Made by a program: the position numbers and the translations under genes
Origin: Eudorina sp. 2006-703-Eu-15
Lineage: Eukaryota > Chlorophyta > Chlorophyceae > Chlamydomonadales > Volvocaceae
Assembly (NCBI GenBank): GCA_003117195.1
Contig: BDSI01000014.1
Location: 1 to 64,000 of the forward strand
Direction of reading: 5' to 3'
DNA length: 64,000 bases
The notes under the pieces: model-generated
Told to the model about the DNA's origin: nothing
Database searches by the model: none
Seen by the model: the letters and a program-made list of their open reading frames with translations, nothing else
In this document: positions 1-11,455 of the stretch, one piece after another
Numbering within the stretch: position 1 is the first letter of the stretch
Layout of the letters: every line of letters starts with the position of its first letter

Positions 1-3000
1 GAAGCCCACCAGGCCAGGCCGCCAGCCGCCCACAGCGGCACACACGGACCAGGCGGTGTCAGGGACAGGAGCTAGGGCTGCCCCAGGCTGCCTGCGCTTC
101 GGGCACCCCGCACGGCGTGTAAAATTCAGCAACAGATCGTCACCAGGGGTTCGCACGTGGTCCCCCACCGTACTACTGATCTGGCCCATTGGTGCTTACG
201 TGCCCAGTGCTGATGGGATGGGCGTTTTCACCAAGGTATGAACGATCCATGTCAAAACAGTGCATCTTCAAGTCCATACCCGTCACATGCTACTGAGCTC
301 GCGTGTGAGGGCATGCACCCAGCCAGCAGGCGGCTCCTGGCGACGCACGGCGGCTACATACACGCGCGTATGCCATCCAGCAGCGCGCGCGGCAGCAGCT
401 GCAGCAACACATGCCACATACATGATGAGGTGGCACACGCACACAGGTAGGCCGCCTGCGGCCGCGTGCTCAGACAGAGGTGGTGTGGGAAGCCCACCAG
501 GCCAGGCCGCCAGCGCCCACAGCGGCACACCACGACCAGGCGGTGTCAGGGACAGGAGCTAGGGCTGCCCCAGGCTGCCTGCGCTTCGGGCACCCGCACG
601 GCGTGTAAAATTCAGCAACAGATCGTCACCAGGGGTTCGCACGTGGTCCCCACCGTACTACTGATCTGGCCCATTGGTGCTTACGTGCCAGTGCTGATGG
701 GATGGGCGGTTTTCACCAAGGTATGAACGATCCATGTCAAAACAGTGCATCTTCAAGTCCATACCCGTCACATGCTACTGAGCTCGCGTGTGAGGCATGC
801 ACCCAGCCAGCAGGCGGCTCCTGGCGACGCACGGCGGCTACATACACGCGCGGTATGCCATCCAGCAGCGCGCGCGGCAGCAGCTGCAGCAACACATGCC
901 ACATACATGATGAGGTGGCACACGCACACAGGTAGGCCTGCCTGCGGCCGCGTGCTCAGACAGAGGTGGTGTGGGAAGCCCACCAGGCCAGGCCGCCAGC
1001 CGCCCACAGCGGCACACACGGACCAGGCGGTGTCAGGGACAGGAGCTAGGGCTGCCCAGGCTGCCTGCGCTTCGGCACCCCGCACGGCGTGTAAAATTCA
1101 GCAACAGATCGTCACCAGGGGTTCGCACGTGTCCCGACCGTACTACTGATCTGGCCCATTGGTGCTTACGTGCCCAGTGCTGATGGATGGCGGTTTTCAC
1201 CAAGGTATGAACGATCCATGTCAAAACAGTGCATCTTCAAGTCCATACCGTCACATGCTACTGAGCTCGCGTGTGAGGCATGCACCCAGCCAGCAGGCGG
1301 CTCCTGGCGACGCACGGCGGCTACATACACGCGCGGTATGCCATCCAGCAGCGCGCGCGGCAGCAGCTGCAGCAACACATGCCACATACATGATGAGGTG
1401 GCACACGCACACAGGTAGGCCTGCCTGCGGCCGCGTGCTCAGACAGAGGTGGTGTGGGAAGCCACCAGGCCAGGCCGCCAGCCGCCCACAGCGCACACAC
1501 GGACCAGGCGGTGTCAGGGACAGGAGCTAGGGCTGCCCCAGGCTGCCTGCGCTTCGGGCACCCCGCACGGCGTGTAAAATTCAGCAACAGATCGTCACCA
1601 GGGGTTCGCACGTGGTCCCCCACCGTACTACTGATCTGGCCCATTGGTGCTTACGTGCCCAGTGCTGATGGATGGGCGGTTTTCACCAAGGTATGAACGA
1701 TCCATGTCAAAACAGTGCATCTTCAAGTCCATACCCGTCACATGCTACTGAGCTCGCGTGTGAGGGCATGCACCCAGCCAGCAGGCGGCTCCTGGCGACG
1801 CACGCGGCTACATACACGCGCGTATGCCATCCAGGCAGCGCGCGCGCAGCAGCTGCAGCAACACATGCCACATACATGATGAGGTGGCACACCGCACACA
1901 GGTAGGCCTGCCTGCGGCCGCGTGCTCAGACAGAGGTGGTGTGGGAAGCCCACCAGGCCAGGCCGCCAGCCGCCCACAGCGGCACACACGGACCAGGCGG
2001 TGTCAGGGACAGGAGCTAGGCTGCCCAGGCTGCCTGCGCTTCGGGCACCCGCACGGCGTGTAAAATTCAGCAACAGATCGTCACCAGGGGTTCGCACGTG
2101 GTCCCCCACCGTACTACTGATCTGGCCCATTGGTGCTTACGTGCCCAGTGCTGATGGGATGGGCGGTTTTCACCAAGGTATGAACGATCCATGTCAAAAC
2201 AGTGCATCTTCAAGTCCATACCCGTCACATGCTACTGAGCTCGCGTGTGAGGGCATGCACCCAGCCAGCAGGCGGCTCCTGGCGACGCACGGCGGCTACA
2301 TACACGCGCGGTATGCCATCCAGCAGCGCGCGCGCAGCAGCTGCAGCAACACATGCCACATACATGATGAGGTGGCACACGCACACAGGTAGGCCTGCCT
2401 GCGGCCGCGTGCTCAGACAGAGGTGGTGTGGGAAGCCCACCAGGCCAGGCCGCCAGCCGCCCACAGCGGCACACACGGACCAGGCGGTGTCAGGGACAGG
2501 AGCTAGGGCTGCCCAGGCTGCCTGCGCTTCGGGCACCCCGCACGGCGTGTAAAATTCAGCAACAGATCGTCACCAGGGGTTCGCACGTGGTCCCCCACCG
2601 TACTACTGATCTGGCCCATTGGTGCTTACGTGCCCAGTGCTGATGGATGGGCGGTTTTCACCAAGGTATGAACGATCCATGTCAAAACAGTGCATCTTCA
2701 AGTCCATACCCGTCACATGCTACTGAGCTCGCGTGTGAGGGCATGCACCCAGCCAGCAGGCGGCTCCTGGCGACGCACGCGGCTACATACACGCGCGGTA
2801 TGCCATCCAGCAGCGCGCGCGGCAGCAGCTGCAGCAACACATGCCACATACATGATGAGGTGGCACACGCACACAGGTAGGCCTGCCTGCGGCCGCGTGC
2901 TCAGACAGAGGTGGTGTGGGAAGCCCACCAGGCCAGGCCGCCAGCCGCCCACAGCGGCACACACGGACCAGCGGTGTCAGGGACAGGAGCTAGGGCTGCC

Positions 3001-6000
3001 CCAGGCTGCCTGCGCTTCGGGGCCCGCACGGCGTGTAAAATTCAGCAACAGATCGTCACCAGGGGTTCGCACGTGGTCCCCCACCGTACTACTGATCTGG
3101 CCCATTGGTGCTTACGTGCCCAGTGCTGATGGATGGGCGGTTTTCACCAAGGTATGAACGATCCATGTCAAAACAGTGCATCTTCAAGTCCATACCCGTC
3201 ACATGCTACTGAGCTCGCGTGTGAGGGCATGCACCAGCCAGCAGGCGGCTCCTGGCGACGCACGGCGGCTACATACACGCGCGGTATGCCATCCAGCAGC
3301 GCGCGCGGCAGCAGCTGCAGCAACACATGCCACATACATGATGAGGTGGCACACGCACACAGGTAGGCCTGCCTGCGGCCGCGTGCTCAGACAGAGGTGG
3401 TGTGGAAGCCCACCAGGCCAGGCCGCCAGCCGCCCACAGCGGCACACACGGACCAGGCGGTGTCAGGACAGGAGCTAGGGCTGCCCCAGGCCTGCCTGCG
3501 CTTCGGGCACCCCGCACGGCGTGTAAAATTCAGCATCAGATCGTCACCAGGGGTTCGCCACGTGGTCCCCCACCGTACTACTGATCTGGCCCATTGGTGC
3601 TTACGTGGCCCAGTGCTGATGGGATGGGGCGGTTTTCACCAAGGTATGAACGATCCATGTCAAAACAGTGCATCTCAAGTCCATACCCGTCACATGCTAC
3701 TGAGCTCGCCGTGTGAGGGCATGCACCCAGCCAGCAGGCGGCTCCTGGCGACGCACGGCGGCTACATACACACGCGCGTATGCCATCCAGCAGCGCGCGC
3801 GGCAGCAGCTGCAGCAACACATGCCACATACATGATGAGGTGGCACACGCACACAGGTAGGCCTGCCTGCGGCCGCGTGCTCAGACAGAGGTGGTGTGGG
3901 AAGCCCACCAGGCCAGGCGCCAGCCGCCCACAGCGGCACACACGGACCAGGCGGTGTCAGGGACAGGAGCTAGGGCTGCCCCAGGCTGCCTGCGCTTCGG
4001 GCACCCCGCACGGCGTGTAAAATTCAGCAACAGATCGTCACCAGGGGTTCGCACGTGGTCCCCCACCGTACTACTGATCTGGCCCATTGGTGCTTACGTG
4101 CCAGTGCTGATGGGATGGGCGGTTTTCACCAAGGTATGAACGATCCATGTCAAAACAGTGCATCTTCAAGTCCATACCCGTCACATGCTACTTGAGCTCG
4201 CGTGTGAGGGCATGCACCCAGCCAGCAGGCGGCTCCTGGCGACGCACGGCGGCTACATACACGCGCGTATGCCATCCAGCAGCGCGCGCGGCAGCAGCTG
4301 CAGCAACACATGCCACATACATGATGAGGTGGCACACGCACACAGGTAGGCCTGCTGCGGCCGCGTGCTCAGACAGAGGTGGTGTGGGAAGCCCACCAGG
4401 CCAGGCCGCCAGCCGCCCACAGCGGCACACACGGACCAGGCGGTGTCAGGGACAGGAGCTGGGCTGCCCCAGGCTGCCTGCGCTTCGGGCACCCCGCACG
4501 GCGTGTAAAATTCAGCAACAGATCGTCACCAGGGGTTCGCACGTGTCCCCCACCGTACTACTGATCTGGCCCATTGGTGCTTACGTGCCCAGTGCTGATG
4601 GGATGGGCGGTTTTCACCAAGGTATGAACGATCCATGTCAAAACAGTGCATCTTCAAGTCCATACCCGTCACATGCTACTGAGCTCGCGTGTGAGGGCAT
4701 GCACCCAGCCAGCAGGCGGCTCCTGGCGACGCACGGCGGCTACATACACGCGCGGTATGCCATCCAGCAGCGGCGCGCGGCAGCAGCTGCAGCAACACAT
4801 GCCACATACATGATGAGGTGGCACACGCACACAGGTAGGCCTGCCTGCGGCCGCGTGCTCAGACAGAGGTGGTGTGGGAAGCCCACCAGGCCAGGCCGCC
4901 AGCCGCCCACAGCGGCACACACGGACCAGGCGGTGTCAGGGACAGGAGCTAGGGCTGCCCCAGGCTGCCTGCGCTTCGGGCACCCCGCACGGCGTGTAAA
5001 ATTCAGCAACAGATCGTCACCAGGGGTTCGCACGTGGTCCCCCACCGTACTACTGATCTGGCCCATTGGTGCTTACGTGCCCAGTGCTGATGGGATGGGC
5101 GGTTTTCACCAAGGTATGAACGATCCATGTCAAAACAGTGCATCTTCAAGTCCATACCCGTCACATGCTACTGAGCTCGCGTGTGAGGGCATGCACCCAG
5201 CCAGCAGGCGGCTCCTGGCGACGCACGGCGGCTACATACACGCGCGGTATGCCATCCAGCAGCGCGCGCGGCAGCAGCTGCAGCAACACATGCCACATAC
5301 ATGATGAGGTGGCACACGCACACAGGTAGGCCTGCCTGCGGCCGCGTGCTCAGACAGAGGTGGTGTGGGAAGCCCACCAGGCCAGGCCGCCAGCCGCCCA
5401 CAGCGGCACACACGGACCAGGCGGTGTCAGGGACAGGAGCTAGGGCTGCCCCAGGCTGCCTGCGCTTCGGGCACCCCGCACGGCGTGTAAAATTCAGCAT
5501 CAGATCGTCACCAGGGGTTCGCACGTGGTCCCCCACCGTACTACTGATCTGGCCCATTGGTGCTTACGTGCCCAGTGCTGATGGGATGGGCGGTTTTCAC
5601 CAAGGTATGAACGATCCATGTCAAAACAGTGCATCTTCAAGTCCATACCCGTCACATGCTACTGAGCTCGCGTGTGAGGGCATGCACCCAGCCAGCAGGC
5701 GGCTCCTGGCGACGCACGGCGGCTACATACACGCGCGGTATGCCATCCAGCAGCGCGCGCGCAGCAGCTGCAGCAACACATGCCACATACATGATGAGGT
5801 GGCACACGCACACAGGTAGGCCTGCCTGCGGCCGCGTGCTCAGACAGAGGTGGTGTGGGAAGCCCACCAGGCCAGGCCGCCAGCCGCCCACAGCGGCACA
5901 CACGGACCAGGCGGTGTCAGGGACAGGAGCTAGGGCTGCCCAGGCTGCCTGCGCTTCGGGCACCCCGCACGGCGTGTAAAATTCAGCAACAGATCGTCAC

Positions 6001-9000
6001 CAGGGGTTCGCACGTGGTCCCCCACCGTACTACTGATCTGGCCCATTGGTGCTTACGTGCCCAGTGCTGATGGATGGGCGGTTTTCACCAAGGTATGAAC
6101 GATCCATGTCAAAACAGTGCATCTTCAAGTCCATACCCGTCACATGCTACTGAGCTCGCGTGTGAGGGCATGCACCCAGCCAGCAGGCGGCTCCTGGCGA
6201 CGCACGGCGGCTACATACACGCGCGTATGCCATCCAGCAGCGCGCGCGGCAGCAGCTGCAGCAACACATGCCACATACATGATGAGGTGGCACACGCACA
6301 CAGGTAGGCCTGCCTGCGGCCGCGTGCTCAGACAGAGGTGGTGTGGGAAGCCCACCAGGCCAGGCCGCCAGCCGCCCACAGCGGCACACACGGACCAGGC
6401 GGTGTCAGGGACAGGAGCTAGGGCTGCCCCAGGCTGCCTGCGCTTCGGGCACCCCGCACGGCGTGTAAAATTCAGCATCAGATCGTCACCAGGGGTTCGC
6501 ACGTGGTCCCCCACCGTACTACTGATCTGGCCCATTGGTGCTTACGTGCCCAGTGCTGATGGGATGGGCGGTTTTCACCAAGGTATGAACGATCCATGTC
6601 AAAACAGTGCATCTTCAAGTCCATACCCGTCACATGCTACTGAGCTCGCGTGTGAGGGCATGCACCCAGCCAGCAGGCGGCTCCTGGCGACGCACGGCGG
6701 CTACATACACGCGCGGTATGCCATCCAGCAGCGCGCGCGGCAGCAGCTGCAGCAACACATGCCACATACATGATGAGGTGGCACACGCACACAGGTAGGC
6801 CTGCCTGCGGCCGCGTGCTCAGACAGAGGTGGTGTGGGAAGCCCACCAGGCCAGGCCGCCAGCCGCCCACAGCGGCACACACGGACCAGGCGGTGTCAGG
6901 GACAGGAGCTAGGGCTGCCCCAGGCTGCCTGCGCTTCGGGCACCCGCACGGCGTGTAAAATTCAGCAACAGATCGTCACCAGGGGTTCGCACGTGGTCCC
7001 CCACCGTACTACTGATCTGGCCCATTGGTGCTTACGTGCCCAGTGCTGATGGGATGGGCGGTTTTCACCAAGGTATGAACGATCCATGTCAAAACAGTGC
7101 ATCTTCAAGTCCATACCCGTCACATGCTACTGAGCTCGCGTGTGAGGGCATGCACCCAGCCAGCAGGCGGCTCCTGGCGACGCACGGCGGCTACATACAC
7201 GCGCGGTATGCCATCCAGCAGCGCGCGCGGCAGCAGCTGCAGCAACACATGCCACATACATGATGAGGTGGCACACGCACACAGGTAGGCCTGCCTGCGG
7301 CCGCGTGCTCAGACAGAGGTGGTGTGGGAAGCCACCAGGCCAGGCCGCCAGCCGCCCACAGCGGCACACACGGACCAGGCGGTGTCAGGGACAGGAGCTA
7401 GGGCTGCCCCAGGCTGCCTGCGCTTCGGGCACCCCGCACGGCGTGTAAAATTCAGCAACAGATCGTCACCAGGGGTTCGCACGTGGTCCCCCACCGTACT
7501 ACTGATCTGGCCCATTGGTGCTTACGTGCCCAGTGCTGATGGGATGGGCGGTTTTCACCAAGGTATGAACGATCCATGTCAAAACAGTGCATCTTCAAGT
7601 CCATACCCGTCACATGCTACTGAGCTCGCGTGTGAGGGCATGCACCCAGCCAGCAGGCGGCTCCTGGCGACGCACGGCGGCTACATACACGCGCGGTATG
7701 CCATCCAGCAGCGCGCGCGGCAGCAGCTGCAGCAACACATGCCACATACATGATGAGGTGGCACACGCACACAGGTAGGCCTGCCTGCGGCCGCGTGCTC
7801 AGACAGAGGTGGTGTGGGAAGCCCACCAGGCCAGGCCGCCAGCCGCCCACAGCGGCACACACGGACCAGGCGGTGTCAGGGACAGGAGCTAGGGCTGCCC
7901 CAGGCTGCCTGCGCTTCGGGCACCCCGCACGGCGTGTAAAATTCAGCATCAGATCGTCACCAGGGGTTCGCACGTGGTCCCCCACCGTACTACTGATCTG
8001 GCCCATTGGTGCTTACGTGCCCAGTGCTGATGGGATGGGCGGTTTTCACCAAGGTATGAACGATCCATGTCAAAACAGTGCATCTTCAAGTCCATACCCG
8101 TCACATGCTACTGAGCTCGCGTGTGAGGGCATGCACCCAGCCAGCAGGCGGCTCCTGGCGACGCACGGCGGCTACATACACGCGCGGTATGCCATCCAGC
8201 AGCGCGCGCGGCAGCAGCTGCAGCAACACATGCCACATACATGATGAGGTGGCACACGCACACAGGTAGGCCTGCCTGCGGCCGCGTGCTCAGACAGAGG
8301 TGGTGTGGGAAGCCCACCAGGCCAGGCCGCCAGCCGCCCACAGCGGCACACACGGACCAGGCGGTGTCAGGGACAGGAGCTAGGGCTGCCCCAGGCTGCC
8401 TGCGCTTCGGGCACCCCGCACGGCGTGTAAAATTCAGCAACAGATCGTCACCAGGGGTTCGCACGTGGTCCCCCACCGTACTACTGATCTGGCCCATTGG
8501 TGCTTACGTGCCCAGTGCTGATGGGATGGGCGGTTTTCACCAAGGTATGAACGATCCATGTCAAAACAGTGCATCTTCAAGTCCATACCCGTCACATGCT
8601 ACTGAGCTCGCGTGTGAGGGCATGCACCCAGCCAGCAGGCGGCTCCTGGCGACGCACGGCGGCTACATACACGCGCGGTATGCCATCCAGCAGCGCGCGC
8701 GGCAGCAGCTGCAGCAACACATGCCACATACATGATGAGGTGGCACACGCACACAGGTAGGCCTGCCTGCGGCCGCGTGCTCAGACAGAGGTGGTGTGGG
8801 AAGCCCACCAGGCCAGGCCGCCAGCCGCCCACAGCGGCACACACGGACCAGGCGGTGTCAGGGACAGGAGCTAGGGCTGCCCCAGGCTGCCTGCGCTTCG
8901 GGCACCCCGCACGGCGTGTAAAATTCAGCAACAGATCGTCACCAGGGGTTCGCACGTGGTCCCCCACCGTACTACTGATCTGGCCCATTGGTGCTTACGT

Positions 9001-11112
9001 GCCCAGTGCTGATGGGATGGGCGGTTTTCACCAAGGTATGAACGATCCATGTCAAAACAGTGCATCTTCAAGTCCATACCCGTCACATGCTACTGAGCTC
9101 GCGTGTGAGGGCATGCACCCAGCCAGCAGGCGGCTCCTGGCGACGCACGGCGGCTACATACACGCGCGGTATGCCATCCAGCAGCGCGCGCGGCAGCAGC
9201 TGCAGCAACACATGCCACATACATGATGAGGTGGCACACGCACACAGGTAGGCCTGCCTGCGGCCGCGTGCTCAGACAGAGGTGGTGTGGGAAGCCCACC
9301 AGGCCAGGCCGCCAGCCGCCCACAGCGGCACACACGGACCAGGCGGTGTCAGGGACAGGAGCTAGGGCTGCCCCAGGCTGCCTGCGCTTCGGGCACCCCG
9401 CACGGCGTGTAAAATTCAGCAACAGATCGTCACCAGGGGTTCGCACGTGGTCCCCCACCGTACTACTGATCTGGCCCATTGGTGCTTACGTGCCCAGTGC
9501 TGATGGGATGGGCGGTTTTCACCAAGGTATGAACGATCCATGTCAAAACAGTGCATCTTCAAGTCCATACCCGTCACATGCTACTGAGCTCGCGTGTGAG
9601 GGCATGCACCCAGCCAGCAGGCGGCTCCTGGCGACGCACGGCGGCTACATACACGCGCGGTATGCCATCCAGCAGCGCGCGCGGCAGCAGCTGCAGCAAC
9701 ACATGCCACATACATGATGAGGTGGCACACGCACACAGGTAGGCCTGCCTGCGGCCGCGTGCTCAGACAGAGGTGGTGTGGGAAGCCCACCAGGCCAGGC
9801 CGCCAGCCGCCCACAGCGGCACACACGGACCAGGCGGTGTCAGGGACAGGAGCTAGGGCTGCCCCAGGCTGCCTGCGCTTCGGGCACCCCGCACGGCGTG
9901 TAAAATTCAGCAACAGATCGTCACCAGGGGTTCGCACGTGGTCCCCCACCGTACTACTGATCTGGCCCATTGGTGCTTACGTGCCCAGTGCTGATGGGAT
10001 GGGCGGTTTTCACCAAGGTATGAACGATCCATGTCAAAACAGTGCATCTTCAAGTCCATACCCGTCACATGCTACTGAGCTCGCGTGTGAGGGCATGCAC
10101 CCAGCCAGCAGGCGGCTCCTGGCGACGCACGGCGGCTACATACACGCGCGGTATGCCATCCAGCAGCGCGCGCGGCAGCAGCTGCAGCAACACATGCCAC
10201 ATACATGATGAGGTGGCACACGCACACAGGTAGGCCTGCCTGCGGCCGCGTGCTCAGACAGAGGTGGTGTGGGAAGCCCACCAGGCCAGGCCGCCAGCCG
10301 CCCACAGCGGCACACACGGACCAGGCGGTGTCAGGGACAGGAGCTAGGGCTGCCCCAGGCTGCCTGCGCTTCGGGCACCCCGCACGGCGTGTAAAATTCA
10401 GCATCAGATCGTCACCAGGGGTTCGCACGTGGTCCCCCACCGTACTACTGATCTGGCCCATTGGTGCTTACGTGCCCAGTGCTGATGGGATGGGCGGTTT
10501 TCACCAAGGTATGAACGATCCATGTCAAAACAGTGCATCTTCAAGTCCATACCCGTCACATGCTACTGAGCTCGCGTGTGAGGGCATGCACCCAGCCAGC
10601 AGGCGGCTCCTGGCGACGCACGGCGGCTACATACACGCGCGGTATGCCATCCAGCAGCGCGCGCGGCAGCAGCTGCAGCAACACATGCCACATACATGAT
10701 GAGGTGGCACACGCACACAGGTAGGCCTGCCTGCGGCCGCGTGCTCAGACAGAGGTGGTGTGGGAAGCCCACCAGGCCAGGCCGCCAGCCGCCCACAGCG
10801 GCACACACGGACCAGGCGGTGTCAGGGACAGGAGCTAGGGCTGCCCCAGGCTGCCTGCGCTTCGGGCACCCCGCACGGCGTGTAAAATTCAGCATCAGAT
10901 CGTCACCAGGGGTTCGCACGTGGTCCCCCACCGTACTACTGATCTGGCCCATTGGTGCTTACGTGCCCAGTGCTGATGGGATGGGCGGTTTTCACCAAGG
11001 TATGAACGATCCATGTCAAAACAGTGCATCTTCAAGTCCATACCCGTCACATGCTACTGAGCTCGCGTGTGAGGGCATGCACCCAGCCAGCAGGCGGCTC
11101 CTGGCGACGCAC
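1..11112 (+). repeat. Satellite array, 491-bp monomer, 23 tandem copies
   Basis: Head-to-tail array of one GC-rich monomer. Taking the motif GAAGCCCACCAGG as the unit start, copies begin near 1, 489, 976, 1458, 1947, 2431, 2918, 3405, 3899, 4388, 4878, 5368, 5858, 6347, 6838, 7328, 7818, 8308, 8799, 9290, 9781, 10272 and 10763. The spacing is exactly 491 bp in the right part and 482-490 bp in the left part, where single bases are missing from homopolymer or GC runs. The last copy stops after about 350 bp. Every monomer has a NotI site (GCGGCCGC), a CA-rich tract, a GCGCGC run and one TGTAA. One position alternates between A and T (ATTCAGCAACAG or ATTCAGCATCAG); T is in copies 8, 12, 14, 17, 22 and 23. 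The unit length is not a multiple of three and all frames close, so I treat it as non-coding. A subtelomeric, centromeric or interstitial location cannot be decided from this window. Confidence 0.97.
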
Positions 11113-11455
11113 GTCTACTCGAGGATCACGGGAAATTAATGTACGATGCTGTACCGCTGCGAAACAATGCTATGTCAGCTTCTAACGTTTTAGCCCTAAA
11201 AAATTATAATCATTTGTAAACTGCTTACAAGGCTGATAGAAGGTTTTCAATATATCATCTTAGCTGCACCATTCCGTTCTGCATTGAACAACTTGCAACA
11301 GTCCAAACAAATCTCAACTTCTTTTGTAAACTTTACCCTGCTTTTTTCAACTGGTTTCGTTATATATCTGAATAAAGTATCGTTACTGCAAATGCGAGCT
11401 CATGTCACGAATAAGCCGGGCCGCAAAGGTGTGTGAATAGTTCTCGTTGCTAAGC
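11113..11455. other. Unique spacer between satellite edge and MUTYH, putative promoter
   Basis: The array breaks inside a monomer and unique, AT-richer DNA follows. It holds the octamer CCCTAAAA within TTTTAGCCCTAAAA (about 11,188-11,201), and a TATA-like string TTATATATCTG near 11,360, about 95 bp before the chosen MUTYH start codon. The TATA-like site is only a candidate. No gene is seen here. Confidence 0.5.

Noticed and set aside
1..11112. CRISPR-like or rDNA spacer array
   Set aside because: There are no repeat/spacer alternations, the unit is far too long, the host is eukaryotic, and no rRNA sequence flanks it.
1..11139. Recurring open frames of 60-385 codons on both strands of the array
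   Set aside because: They repeat with the monomer, appear in several frames at once, change with each indel, and 491 is not divisible by three; no domain is seen.
11188..11201. Telomere repeat remnant CCCTAAAA beside the array
   Set aside because: Only one octamer, inside a local palindrome; not a telomere tract on its own.
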